The notes: generated by a model from the sequence alone, not told the origin. Counted from the stretch's first letter, positions 1-7,745 are shown. The stretch: DNA of 64,000 nt from Bradyrhizobium sp. CB1717 (GCF_029714325.1 NZ_CP121666.1:4526001-4590000), one strand, 5' to 3'. Numbers and translations: made by a program.

Positions 1-2
1 GC

Positions 3-65
3 CTTGCCAACGAATACATCTTCGACTGGCTGGAAGCGCGGCTCGGCGCCGGGCGAGGGATCTGA
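3..65 (+). CDS. C-terminal end of an unidentified protein (partial)
   Basis: The window opens inside a gene. The frame starting at base 3 reads 20 residues (LANEYIFDWLEARLGAGRGI) and stops with TGA at 63-65. Too little remains to assign a family. It is convergent with the MarR gene that ends at 129, and a strong hairpin at 91-131 lies between the two stop codons. That the frame is truly coding is inferred from its codon use and the following hairpin only. Confidence 0.4.
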   Translation, partial: LANEYIFDWLEARLGAGRGI

Positions 66-90
66 GCGCCTCGCGCTTTAGCTTGTTATT

Positions 91-131
91 TGAGCATGAT
101 CTTGTCGGAAAACTTTTCCGGATCATGCTCA
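91..131. repeat. Palindromic dispersed repeat / bidirectional hairpin
   Basis: TGAGCATGATC (91-101) pairs perfectly with GATCATGCTCA (121-131), and CGGAAAA (106-112) pairs with TTTTCCG (114-120), leaving only a 4-nt bulge (TTGT). The sequence matches a short version of a palindromic element I recognise as common in Bradyrhizobium and Rhodopseudomonas intergenic regions. It lies between two convergent genes and includes the stop codon of the MarR gene, so it may act as a two-way terminator, although there is no clear T-run. Confidence 0.65.
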
Positions 132-635
132 GAAATCGAGCGAGATCCTGACGCAGGCCTTCTCCAGCCGGGTCTTCAGCGTCGCCAGCTTGGTGGTGAA
201 TTCCGTCAGCTCGTTCTCGTCGAACTCCTGGAAGACGAATTCGCGAATCGTCTTGTACTGCTCGTTGAGGCTCGCGATGTGCTTCTGGGTCTTGTCGACC
301 AGGGACAGCCGCACCACGCGGGCGTCGGTCGGCGAGGGCCGCCGGCGCAGCAGGCCCTTCTTTTCCAGCAGCTTGGACTGAGTGGTGACGAAGGAGGGAT
401 CGACGTGGAGCAGCTTGGAGACCACGTTGACCGGCACGCCGTCGTCCTTGTCGAGGTCGGAGATCGCCATCAGGATCAACCATTGCGGGCCGCTGATGCC
501 GAGCGTTCTCGCCCAGAACTGACGCAGCTCCTCCAGATACATGTTGATCGAGGATATCTCCCAGGTGAAGCGCCTGATGATATCCAGATTGCCGATGGAG
601 CGCAGGCGCGCTCCTTCTTTCCTCGTCGCGGACAC
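129..635 (-). CDS. MarR family transcriptional regulator
   Basis: This is a winged-helix regulator of the MarR family, 168 aa from the chosen start. The N-terminal helix (SIGNLDIIRRFTWEISSIN) and the helix-turn-helix/wing segment with PSFVTTQSKLLEKKGLL and DARVVRLSL are typical of the family. GTG at 635 is chosen because GGGAG lies 7 nt upstream; in-frame alternatives are ATG at 686 and TTG at 713, neither with a convincing ribosome site. The gene is divergent from the porin at 1043, and the shared region holds inverted repeats that could be its operators, so control of itself and perhaps the porin is plausible but not shown. The effector is unknown. The stop codon sits inside the palindrome at 91-131. 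Confidence 0.85.
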   Translation of the reverse strand: MSATRKEGARLRSIGNLDIIRRFTWEISSINMYLEELRQFWARTLGISGPQWLILMAISDLDKDDGVPVNVVSKLLHVDPSFVTTQSKLLEKKGLLRRRPSPTDARVVRLSLVDKTQKHIASLNEQYKTIREFVFQEFDENELTEFTTKLATLKTRLEKACVRISLDF

Positions 636-822
636 AGCATCACTCCCGTGAAATGATTCTTCAGGCCGGTGTTCGTGGCGGGGCATAGTCCACGCAAGCC
701 TGCCCTGACGCAAGTGCAGAGCAGGGTAATTTTGTCACTAAAACTACAAAGATGAGCCGGTCAGCATATTCGCTTGCCCTGAGTGTTGCGCCCAGGGCAC
801 AGGTTTAGTGAAACCAGAAAGC

Positions 823-847
823 TTATCAAATAAACTATTTTGATTAG
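823..847. promoter_or_regulatory. Candidate MarR operator (inverted repeat)
   Basis: ATCAAA (825-830) and TTTGAT (839-844) form an exact inverted repeat with AT-rich flanks (TTATCAAATA / TATTTTGATTA). The dyad size suits a dimeric winged-helix regulator, and the only regulator next to it is the divergent MarR gene. It overlaps the proposed porin -35. Assignment is inference. Confidence 0.35.
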
Positions 848-867
848 TGGAACGACGCAGGCATATT
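840..867 (+). promoter_or_regulatory. Possible sigma-70 type promoter for the porin
   Basis: TTGATT (840-845) and CATATT (862-867) are separated by 16 bp. Both boxes match the housekeeping consensus only partly. The -35 overlaps the candidate operator at 823-847. Confidence 0.25.
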
Positions 868-1042
868 GCTCGCCGACGGTGGGGGGTACTCGATCGTCCC
901 GTTGCAGGTGGTTCGCTCACGTCCCTCGCGTCGAAAGCGGGTGTGTCCGAAAGCGCGAAGCGGCCGAGCGGATTTGAAGAGACGGGGATCTGGGGGGCCT
1001 CACGGTCCAGTCTCCGTAAAATGAGCAACTTGGAGGTTTTAA

Positions 1043-2599
1043 ATGAAAATGGTGAAGAGCCTTTTGCTCGGCACTGCGGCGGGTCTGATCGCCGTCGGCG
1101 GAGCTCAGGCGGCTGATCTTCCGGTCAAGGCCAAGGCGGTCGAGTACGTGAAGGTCTGCTCGCTCTATGGCGCGGGTTTCTACTACATCCCGGGCAGCGA
1201 CACCTGCATCAAGCTCGGCGGTTATCTGCGTGCCGAAGTGGCGCTCAATTCCGGCGGCAACTACAACGGCCAGTACAGCAACGTGTTCGCGGCGAACAAC
1301 CGCCTGACGAACTACTACTCGATGCGCGCTCGTGAAGATCTCAACATCGACACGCGCACCGCGACCGAGTACGGCGTGGTCCGCACCTATTTCGACGCGG
1401 TCTTCACCTGGACGACCGGCAACTATGTCGGCACCGGTTCGGGAACGGGCGCCACCCAGTACAGCGGCACGCTCGGCCTCAACGCTGCGGGCACGGGTCT
1501 GGTCGGCTCGAACGGCGGCGCCGTCAACGGCACCGACGGCGCGATCTCGGGCGGCTCGCTCGGCGTCTACTACGCCTTCATCCAGTTCGCCGGCTTCACC
1601 CTGGGTAAGGCGGTGTCGCAGTTCGACGCGCCCTGGATCAATTATCCCGGCAACAACTTCGACCAGCTGGTCGGCGGCAGCGGCACCACCAACGGCGTCG
1701 TCCAGGCCACCTACACGGCCGATTTCGGCCAGGGCGTGACGGCCGCGTTCTCGGTGCAGGACCAGACGCAGGTCTTCCAGACCAACATCTGGAACACCGC
1801 CGGCATGTCCACCACCGGCGTCCTCGGCGGTGCCTACGGCTCGAACAACCTCGGCGGCACCCGTGCTCCCGACATCGTCGGCATGGTCCGCGTCGACCAG
1901 GCCTGGGGCCTGTTCCAGGCGTCGGTCGCCGCGCACGACAACCATGCCGGCTACTACGGCGCGACCGAAGTCACCGGCCATCCGGAAGACAAGTGGGGCT
2001 GGGCCGTCCAGCTCGCCTTGCAGATCAAGAACATCCCGACCGGCGCCGGCGACGTGATCAACGTCTCGGGCGTCTACACCGAGGGCGCGAGCCGCTACAA
2101 CTTCCAGGAGCTGGCCGCGACCAGCTACTCGATGTTCGGCAGCTCGAACGCGGCGTATCAGAGCATCGGCTTTGCCGGCGTGTCTGACGCGGTGTTCGGC
2201 CCCGGCGGCCAGCTCGAGCTGACCAAGACCTACGGCTTCCGTGGTGCCTACACCCACAACTGGAGCCCGTACTGGAACACGGCGCTCTACGGCGCGTGGG
2301 CTGCGGTCAACTACAGCGGTACGGCGAAGAGCCTGATCTGCGGCAGCGCCGCGTTCGCCACCCTGACCGGCAGCTGCAACCCGGACTTCAACATCGGCCA
2401 GGTCGGCGTCATCACTCGCTGGACGCCGGTGAAGAACCTGACCTTCTCGGCTGACTTCACCTACAGCCATCTCGACCAGAAGTATTCGGGCGTGATCACG
2501 ACCGGTGCACTGACGGGCGTCGCCAAGCCGGCGGCCACCTACGAGCTGAAGGACCAGGACACCTACAGCATGCTGCTGCGCGCCCAGCGCAACTGGTAA
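1043..2599 (+). CDS. Outer-membrane porin (Porin_2 family)
   Basis: A beta-barrel general porin of the rhizobial Porin_2 family, 518 aa, which forms a diffusion channel in the outer membrane. Residues 1-23 are a Sec signal peptide (ends GGAQA, then ADLPVKAK). The hallmark segment YVKVCSLYGAGFYYIPG...CIKLGGYLRAEV follows, with the usual cysteine pair. The body is rich in Gly, Tyr, Asn and Thr with alternating strands, and the protein ends in an aromatic residue (RAQRNW), the signal recognised by the BAM machinery. The start at 1043 has GGAGG 6 nt upstream. It is somewhat longer than many family members because of Gly/Ala/Thr-rich loops around residues 130-180. A textbook terminator follows at 2624. 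It is transcribed alone. Confidence 0.95.
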   Translation: MKMVKSLLLGTAAGLIAVGGAQAADLPVKAKAVEYVKVCSLYGAGFYYIPGSDTCIKLGGYLRAEVALNSGGNYNGQYSNVFAANNRLTNYYSMRAREDLNIDTRTATEYGVVRTYFDAVFTWTTGNYVGTGSGTGATQYSGTLGLNAAGTGLVGSNGGAVNGTDGAISGGSLGVYYAFIQFAGFTLGKAVSQFDAPWINYPGNNFDQLVGGSGTTNGVVQATYTADFGQGVTAAFSVQDQTQVFQTNIWNTAGMSTTGVLGGAYGSNNLGGTRAPDIVGMVRVDQAWGLFQASVAAHDNHAGYYGATEVTGHPEDKWGWAVQLALQIKNIPTGAGDVINVSGVYTEGASRYNFQELAATSYSMFGSSNAAYQSIGFAGVSDAVFGPGGQLELTKTYGFRGAYTHNWSPYWNTALYGAWAAVNYSGTAKSLICGSAAFATLTGSCNPDFNIGQVGVITRWTPVKNLTFSADFTYSHLDQKYSGVITTGALTGVAKPAATYELKDQDTYSMLLRAQRNW

Positions 2600-2623
2600 G
2601 GTCGGGTCTATCGAACTTGATGA

Positions 2624-2653
2624 AGCCCCGGCGGGAAACCGCCGGGGCTTTTT
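2624..2653 (+). terminator. Rho-independent terminator of the porin gene
   Basis: AGCCCCGGCGG (2624-2634) pairs without mismatch with CCGCCGGGGCT (2639-2649) across a GAAA loop, followed by a T-rich tract. It lies 25 nt after the porin stop codon. Confidence 0.9.
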
Positions 2654-2751
2654 CTTTTGAGGCTTTCGGAAAATCCGGCGGCCTGCAGGTGGCGAAGACG
2701 AGCCATGCGATTCGACCGTCTTCAAACTTATTTACTTACCTGAGTTAATCA

Positions 2752-2850
2752 GCTATATAGCTCTCAGCCAAATACGAAAGTTGCGGCTCTTAGCTTCACG
2801 CTAAGCCTCCAGGAACCTCCGGTGATGCCCCGCCGGAGGTTTTTCTTTTT
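2752..2850 (+). ncRNA. Candidate small RNA ending in an intrinsic terminator
   Basis: A second terminator (2815-2850) stands alone, 165 nt beyond the porin terminator and facing away from the next gene, so something other than the porin should be transcribed into it. Just upstream is a first hairpin, CTTAGC (2789-2794) with GCTAAG (2800-2805). The linker between the hairpins carries two CCTCC motifs (2806-2820), which resemble anti-Shine-Dalgarno sequences used by trans-acting sRNAs. AT-rich sequence with TATATA near 2754 could be the -10 box. The 5' end is a guess; the existence of the RNA is inference. Confidence 0.4.
2815..2850 (+). terminator. Intrinsic terminator (orphan, plus strand)
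   Basis: ACCTCCGG (2815-2822) pairs with CCGGAGGT (2833-2840), and a T-tract interrupted by one C follows at 2841-2850. Its T-run is on the plus strand, so it does not serve the leftward gene that ends at 2877. Confidence 0.75.
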
Positions 2851-2876
2851 CGGCAAGGTACGCGTCAAGCACGACG

Positions 2877-3356
2877 CTAGCCGCGCATCATGCGGGCGCG
2901 CGAGTTCGGCCGGTAGGCGAGGCGGCTGTGACCGGCGCAATAGGGCTGGCCGTCGGGGGCCGTGTTGCCGCAGAAGCAGAAATCGTCTTCGCCCGGGCTC
3001 GAGATCGGCCAGCGGCAACGGTTCTCGGACAATTCCAGCAGCGAGCAGCGATTGGCGTCGTCGATCGGACCAGCGACGACGGGCGCTTCGGTCTCGCCGT
3101 AGATCGTGGCGAGCATCTCATATTGCAGCCGCGGTACGGCGCGTGTCGCGCGCGCCGGCGGCGCCAGGCTTCGCTCGAGCCTGCGGTCCTCGACCGCGCG
3201 GCTGCGCGTCAGATTGAGCCGGGACAGCTTGCCGATGACCGCGTTGCGGCTGACGCCGATGTCGGCGGCGATCTCGCGGCAGGAGAGGCCGGCCTCGAAG
3301 TGCTGCTTCAGAAGTTCAATTCGTTCGTCAGTCCAGGTTGGTGAGAGAACAGGCAT
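2877..3356 (-). CDS. GcrA-family cell-cycle regulator (paralogue type)
   Basis: 159 aa. The N-terminus WTDERIELLKQHFEAGLSC...AVIGKLSRLNL is the GcrA DNA-binding helix-turn-helix, and the C-terminus has the GcrA-type sigma-interacting part with CRWPI, FCFCGN and YCAGHSRLAY. GcrA in Caulobacter binds sigma-70 RNA polymerase and activates genes with methylated GANTC promoters. Compared with the main GcrA as I remember it (ASQIAAELG, KVHRLGL), this protein reads CREIAADIG and KLSRLNL, and its middle is short, so I take it as a second GcrA-like protein rather than the essential one. It is followed at 72 nt by nothing on its own strand upstream except the small gene at 3429-3626, which may be co-transcribed with it. 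Confidence 0.85.
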   Translation of the reverse strand: MPVLSPTWTDERIELLKQHFEAGLSCREIAADIGVSRNAVIGKLSRLNLTRSRAVEDRRLERSLAPPARATRAVPRLQYEMLATIYGETEAPVVAGPIDDANRCSLLELSENRCRWPISSPGEDDFCFCGNTAPDGQPYCAGHSRLAYRPNSRARMMRG

Positions 3357-3428
3357 TGTAACGGTCCCAGGTTGCAGATGTCGGCCATCCGCATCGCAAG
3401 ATCCGTCCGCCTCACGTCCGGCGCGCGC

Positions 3429-3626
3429 TCACGTCCTGCCATTGTCGCGAATCGACAGAAGTCCGTCCTTGATGGCGAGACGGATGCCTTCCTCGATCAG
3501 GGTTCGTGCGACGCCGGGAACGCTGGTGCCGTGGGTGCCCTGTCTCACCAGTTTCTCCAGATAGGTGATGGTCGAGAGCGCCAAGGTTACGGGAATGCGG
3601 TCAGTCTCGGCTTTTTCGGTGGCCAT
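3429..3626 (-). CDS. Small protein, probable ribbon-helix-helix type
   Basis: 65 aa. The order is a short strand (RIPVTLALS), a helix (TITYLEKLVRQG), a turn and a second helix (VARTLIEEGIRLAIKDG), which fits the Arc/CopG ribbon-helix-helix pattern and would make it a DNA-binding protein. The family is not certain. The ATG at 3626 is the only sensible start. It lies upstream of, and on the same strand as, the GcrA-like gene with a 72-nt gap. No toxin gene is adjacent, so it is not called an antitoxin. Confidence 0.65.
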   Translation of the reverse strand: MATEKAETDRIPVTLALSTITYLEKLVRQGTHGTSVPGVARTLIEEGIRLAIKDGLLSIRDNGRT

Positions 3627-3824
3627 GGCCGAACGCTAGCCTCTTACTCGGGTACATAAAAGTAACGATTAAGACTCTATTTAGGTTCGGTGGTGGAAGT
3701 CAATGCGTTCACGATTCGGAGCGCAGTGCATTGGAATCGCTCGGGAAATCGGGCACGCGGCGGCGCGCCGCGCGGAGACCGGCGCGGCGACGTGGCGTCT
3801 GGAGGTCAGGGAGTGCGGGCCGGC

Positions 3825-4766
3825 TCAGCCGTGCACGATGGCCTTTTCGATCATGCAATGGATGCCATTGGAGCCGTTGACGGTCTGGGTCACCCGCAGA
3901 TCGGCCGCCAGGCTGCACAGGGTGTAGGCGTCCTCGCGCGACAGGTTTCGGGTCTCGCCGAGCAGGGCGATCATGTCGCGCAGCGCGCGCACGGCGCACT
4001 GGTCGAGGTCGGGGTCCATCGCCATGGTCATGTAGTGCGTCGCCGTCTCGGCGCGGGGATAGTCGAGCTTGAGGTCCTTGCGCAGCGTCAGGCGGAAGCG
4101 GCCCTGCAGCGCGGTCTCGATCGCGGTGACGCAGACCTCGCCGTCGCCCTGCACACCATGGCCGTCGCCGCAGGAGAACAGTGCGCCCGGAACGAACACC
4201 GGCAGAAAGAGCGTCGCACCGGCACCGAGCTCCTTGTTGTCGAGATTGCCGCCGATGGCGCGCGGGACCAGCGAGGAGATGCGGCCCCAGCTAGGTGGCG
4301 GCGACACGCCCATCACGCCGAAGAAGGGTTTCAGCGGCAGATCGAGGCCCCACGGCATGCGGCCGACCATCCGCGTCCGGTCGAGCGGGATGTTGAGGAT
4401 GCGTGTCTCGTGGAAATCATCGGGCAGGGTGCCGGACAGTGGCTTGATCATGTTCCAGCCCCAGTCCTGCCGGAGCTGGACGTCGAGGATCTCGACCGCG
4501 AGCACGTCGCCGGGTTCGGCCCCCTCGACCGCGATCGGTCCGGTGAGGATGTGGCCGGGCAGCATGCGCTCGCTCCTGGCGTGAACATCGTGCATCTCGG
4601 GCGGAATGTGAAACTTGTCGCGGTCGGGCAGCATGTCCGGGCCGCCGCTGATGGTGTCGACCGTCACCTCGTCGCCGCTTTTGATCGTCAGCACCGGCTT
4701 GAGCTTGGCTTCGAAGAAGCCCCAATGACAGGTCTCGGGGCTGGAATGCAGGTGGTGATGGGTCAT
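3825..4766 (-). CDS. Acetamidase/formamidase family protein
   Basis: 313 aa, FmdA_AmdA family, which hydrolyses short amides to ammonia and the carboxylic acid. Recognisable parts are the GDEVTVDTISGG segment, GHILTGPIAVEGAEPGDVLAVEILD, and FSCGDGHGVQGDGEVCVTAIE near the metal/active-site region. The ATG at 4766 (MTHHHLHSSPETCHWGFF) is chosen because the 39 codons that could extend it to 4883 are encoded by a dispersed palindromic repeat (4791-4876) and match no family sequence. It stands alone. The substrate cannot be told from sequence. Confidence 0.9.
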   Translation of the reverse strand: MTHHHLHSSPETCHWGFFEAKLKPVLTIKSGDEVTVDTISGGPDMLPDRDKFHIPPEMHDVHARSERMLPGHILTGPIAVEGAEPGDVLAVEILDVQLRQDWGWNMIKPLSGTLPDDFHETRILNIPLDRTRMVGRMPWGLDLPLKPFFGVMGVSPPPSWGRISSLVPRAIGGNLDNKELGAGATLFLPVFVPGALFSCGDGHGVQGDGEVCVTAIETALQGRFRLTLRKDLKLDYPRAETATHYMTMAMDPDLDQCAVRALRDMIALLGETRNLSREDAYTLCSLAADLRVTQTVNGSNGIHCMIEKAIVHG

Positions 4767-4790
4767 TTGCGGCCGTCCAATCGGTTTGCT

Positions 4791-4876
4791 TGTCATGCCC
4801 GGGCTTGACCCGGCGAGCGATCCTCTTTCAAGAAGATTTCCGATCATGGACGGGCTGGTCAAGCCCGCGCATGGCA
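4791..4876. repeat. Dispersed palindromic repeat (GTCATGCCCGGGCTTGACC type)
   Basis: The arms 4791-4810 (TGTCATGCCCGGGCTTGACC) and 4857-4876 (GGTCAAGCCCGCGCATGGCA) are an imperfect inverted repeat with two mismatches. The element sits between the divergent acetamidase and YdcF-like genes. It belongs to the same broad class as the repeats at 7746 and 11031, which share the CGGCTTGACC core. Confidence 0.7.
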
Positions 4877-4898
4877 CGGTCATTCAAACGAGGCTCCC

Positions 4899-5702
4899 CT
4901 GTATTTCGTCCTGTCCAAGACAATCGGCACGGCGCTGCTGCCGATCAATCTCCTGGTCGAGCTCGGCATCCTGTCGCTGGTGCTGATGCTGACGCGCTTT
5001 GCCGCGCTCGGCCGCAAGCTTGCGGTGACCACGCTAATCCTGCTGGCGCTGGCTGCGTTCTCGCCGCTCGGCAATCTCCTGCTTTATCCGCTGGAGTCGC
5101 GCTTTCCGAAATGGGACCCGTCGCGGGGCGCGCCCGACGGCATCATCGTGCTCGGCGGCTCCGTCGACACCGATCTGTCGGCGGCGCATCGCACGCCGGT
5201 GGTCGCCTCCGCTGCCGATCGCATGCTGGCACCGGCCGAGCTCGCGCGCCGCTATCCGAATGCGCGCATCGTCTTCACCGGGGGCTCGGCGAACCTGGTC
5301 TCCACCGATGCCAAGGAAGCCGACTACTCCGCGCCGATCCTGGAAAGCCTCGGCATCCCGAAGGAGCGCCTGATCGTCGAACGGGACTCGCGCAACACCT
5401 GGGAGAATGCGGTCTTCACCAGGCAATTGGTGTCGCCGAAGCCGGGCGAGCGCTGGCTGCTGGTGACGTCGGCCTTCCACATGCCGCGAGCGATGGGGAT
5501 CTTTCACAAGGCCGGATTTGACGTCGAGGCCTACCCGGTCGACTGGCGCATGGGCGGGCGCGACGATCTCTTCGCGTTCACCCATCTCGGCAAGGAGGGT
5601 CTCGGCAGGACCGACGTCGCCATGCGCGAATGGATCGGTCTTCTGACGTACCGCATCCTGGGCCGGACCGGCGAGTTGCTACCGGGGCCGGGCAGGGACT
5701 AG
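4899..5702 (+). CDS. YdcF family (DUF218) envelope protein
   Basis: 267 aa from CTG at 4899, or 240 aa from ATG at 4980. The frame carries a membrane segment at the N-terminus (FVLSKTIGTALLPINLLVEL and following), a second one (LAVTTLILLALAAFSPLGN), then the cytoplasmic or periplasmic DUF218 domain with DGIIVLGGSVD, RIVFTGGSANL, ERDSRNTWENA and VTSAFHMPRA. These are the conserved motifs of the YdcF/ElyC/SanA family, linked to envelope lipid-carrier homeostasis. Family members begin in the same way as LYFVLSK, but here the codon is CTG, with GAGG at 4890-4893 as a ribosome site. No ATG, GTG or TTG lies between there and 4974. The exact biochemical role is unknown. Confidence 0.8.
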   Translation: MYFVLSKTIGTALLPINLLVELGILSLVLMLTRFAALGRKLAVTTLILLALAAFSPLGNLLLYPLESRFPKWDPSRGAPDGIIVLGGSVDTDLSAAHRTPVVASAADRMLAPAELARRYPNARIVFTGGSANLVSTDAKEADYSAPILESLGIPKERLIVERDSRNTWENAVFTRQLVSPKPGERWLLVTSAFHMPRAMGIFHKAGFDVEAYPVDWRMGGRDDLFAFTHLGKEGLGRTDVAMREWIGLLTYRILGRTGELLPGPGRD

Positions 5703-5762
5703 AACAGGGGTCGCACAACAAGAACACAGCACCGGCGCGCGACCGCCGGCCGGGAGGACGCG

Positions 5763-6545
5763 ATGCAGCAGCAGAGTGCGGAGAGGATCGACCTTGCCGG
5801 CCTCGTTGCCGATCTCAACAGCCTGTTGCGGCTGAAGACGACGGTGATCGGCATGAAGCTGTTCGCGCAAGTTGCCGACATGGAAGCGATCCCGAAGATC
5901 CGGCGGCCGAACGCGATCCACACCACCGATCAGATCGTCAGCATGGCCGCGCGTCTGGGCTGGACCGTCGGCATCACCGCCGACGACCTTGTCGGCGCGC
6001 AGTGCCGCGCGGTGATTGGGCTTAGCCCCCAGGACGACAAATGGCTCGCCGGCGAAAACTACGTCGGGGTCTGGCACGGCACTGCCGAGGACGCGCGCAA
6101 GCGCCAGGAGGCGCTGGACGTGGTTCCGTTCGGGCATTATCAGGCGCTCGCGGTCAGCCCGCTCGCGAGCGGCCGGCTCGATCCACCCGACATCTGCCTT
6201 GTCTACGCGACACCGGGGCAAATGATCATCCTGATCAACGGGCTGCAATATACCGGCTACAGGAAATTCGAGTGGGGCGTGGTCGGCGAGACCGCCTGCG
6301 CGGATTCCTGGGGGCGGGCGCTCAAGACCGGGGAGCCCAGCCTGTCCTTGCCATGCTATGCCGAACGGCGCTATGGCGGCGTGCCGGACGAGGAGATGCT
6401 GATGGCTTTGAAGCCTTCGCATCTCGCCAAGGCAATCGAGGGCATGAAGGCGCTGGCGAAGAATGGCCTGCGCTATCCGATCCCGCCCTATGGTATTCAA
6501 AGCGACGTCCGTGCCGGCATGGGCGTGAGCTACGCGAAGAAGTAA
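5763..6545 (+). CDS. DUF169 domain-containing protein
   Basis: 260 aa. Features of the DUF169 family are the segment TTVIGMKLF, several conserved Gly/Pro positions, CRAVIGL and PPDICLVYATPGQMIILINGLQY. The family has no settled function and is often seen beside redox or C1 genes. GGGAGGA at 5752-5758 precedes the ATG. It is 9 nt upstream of the enoyl-reductase-like gene at 6555, so the two form an operon. No signal peptide or membrane segment is seen. Confidence 0.8.
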   Translation: MQQQSAERIDLAGLVADLNSLLRLKTTVIGMKLFAQVADMEAIPKIRRPNAIHTTDQIVSMAARLGWTVGITADDLVGAQCRAVIGLSPQDDKWLAGENYVGVWHGTAEDARKRQEALDVVPFGHYQALAVSPLASGRLDPPDICLVYATPGQMIILINGLQYTGYRKFEWGVVGETACADSWGRALKTGEPSLSLPCYAERRYGGVPDEEMLMALKPSHLAKAIEGMKALAKNGLRYPIPPYGIQSDVRAGMGVSYAKK

Positions 6546-6554
6546 AGGCCAGTC

Positions 6555-7733
6555 ATGAGCTCTGCGAAATTCGACATCGTCGTCTACGGCGCGACCGGTT
6601 TCACCGGCCAGCTCGTCGCCGAATATCTGGCGGCGCATTACAAGGACGACAAGGCGCTCAAATGGGCGATGGCGGGCCGCAGCCTCGACAAGCTGAAAGC
6701 GGTGCGTGATGCCATCGGCGCGCCCGCGGACACGCCGCTGATCGTGGCGGATGCGTCGGACGCGGCCTCGCTGAAGGCGATGGTGGCGCAGACCAGGTCG
6801 GTGATCACGACGGTCGGTCCGTATCAATTCTACGGTGAGGACCTGCTCGCTGCCTGCGTCGCTGCGCGGGCGGATTATTTCGATCTCTGCGGCGAGCCGG
6901 TCTGGATGCGGCAGATGATCGACAAATACGGTGCGGCCGCCAAGGCAAGCGGCGCGCGCATCGTGTTCTCCTGCGGCTATGATTCCGTGCCGTTCGAGCT
7001 CGGGACGTTCTTCGTGCAGGAGGAAGCGAAGCGCGTCTTCGGCGCGCCGGCGGCCCGCGTGAAGGGCCGCGTGCGCGACATGCGCGGCACGCTGTCAGGC
7101 GGCACCGCGGCGAGCGCGAAAGCGACCTTCGACGCCGTCGCCAAGGACCTCAGCCTTGTCGCCATCCTCAACGATCACTTCGCGCTGACGCCCGGCTTCA
7201 CCGGTCCGAAGCAGCCGAAGGGCAACCGGGCGGTCTTCGAGGAGGACCTGCAATCCTGGGCCGCGCCGTTCATGATGGCGCTGATCAACACGCGCAACGT
7301 CCATCGCTCCAACATGCTGATGGGCTTTCCCTACGGCCAGGACTTCGTCTACGACGAGATGGTCCTGACCGGCCCCGGCGAGAAGGGCGAGGCCAACGCG
7401 AAGCGCGTGATGGCGGCCAATGCCGAGAAGACCGGCCCGAATGCGCCGAAGCCGGGCGAGGGGCCATCGAAGGAAGAGCGCGAGAACGGTCTCTTCAACC
7501 TGCTCTATGTCGCGATCGCGCCCGACGGCCGCATGGTCCGCGCCGGCGTCACCGGCGACCGCGATCCCGGCTACGGCTCGACCTCCAAGATGATCTCCGA
7601 ATGCGCGATCTGCCTGCTGCGCGACGCGAGCGATGTTGCCGCGGGCTTCTGGACCCCGGGTGCGGCGATGCAGCACAAGCTGATCAAGCGGCTGCAGGAC
7701 AATGCGGGGCTGACGTTCGGGGTGGAGAAGTAG
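6555..7733 (+). CDS. Saccharopine-dehydrogenase-fold oxidoreductase (trans-acting enoyl reductase family)
   Basis: 392 aa. The Rossmann fingerprint VVYGATGFTGQLVAEYL is at residues 9-25, followed by VITTVGPYQFYGE and CGYDSVPFELG, as in the Rv2953-like trans-acting enoyl reductases and other Sacchrp_dh_NADP proteins. In mycobacteria that enzyme acts on polyketide-type lipids; here the substrate is unknown. It lies in an operon with the DUF169 gene. The C-terminal half (KMISECAICLLRDA...FWTPGAAMQ) is full length, with no truncation. Confidence 0.88.
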   Translation: MSSAKFDIVVYGATGFTGQLVAEYLAAHYKDDKALKWAMAGRSLDKLKAVRDAIGAPADTPLIVADASDAASLKAMVAQTRSVITTVGPYQFYGEDLLAACVAARADYFDLCGEPVWMRQMIDKYGAAAKASGARIVFSCGYDSVPFELGTFFVQEEAKRVFGAPAARVKGRVRDMRGTLSGGTAASAKATFDAVAKDLSLVAILNDHFALTPGFTGPKQPKGNRAVFEEDLQSWAAPFMMALINTRNVHRSNMLMGFPYGQDFVYDEMVLTGPGEKGEANAKRVMAANAEKTGPNAPKPGEGPSKEERENGLFNLLYVAIAPDGRMVRAGVTGDRDPGYGSTSKMISECAICLLRDASDVAAGFWTPGAAMQHKLIKRLQDNAGLTFGVEK

Positions 7734-7745
7734 GCGCAGTCGCGC

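Larger units (their letters stand above)
636..1042. other. Divergent regulatory region, MarR gene / porin gene
   Basis: No gene is seen here. The region is more AT-rich between about 720 and 850 than its surroundings. It contains a small inverted repeat GGTTT-AGTG-AAACC (802-815), an ATCAAA / TTTGAT inverted repeat (825-844) and a possible promoter (840-867). The 5' leader of the porin mRNA would then be about 170 nt. GGAGG at 1032-1036 is the porin ribosome-binding site. An in-frame ATG at 1021 opens a different reading frame and is not used. Confidence 0.5.

Noticed and set aside
917..2725. Long open frame on the minus strand opposite the porin (about 600 codons)
   Set aside because: It is antisense to a clear porin gene, rich in Arg/Ala/Val/Asp of the kind produced by GC-rich codon shadows, and has no recognisable domain or ribosome site.
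3429..3626. Antitoxin of a toxin-antitoxin pair
   Set aside because: The fold fits, but neither neighbour is toxin-like and no second small gene overlaps it.
4767..4883. N-terminal extension of the acetamidase to 4883
   Set aside because: The extra codons are the translation of a dispersed palindromic repeat; the family sequence begins at 4766.
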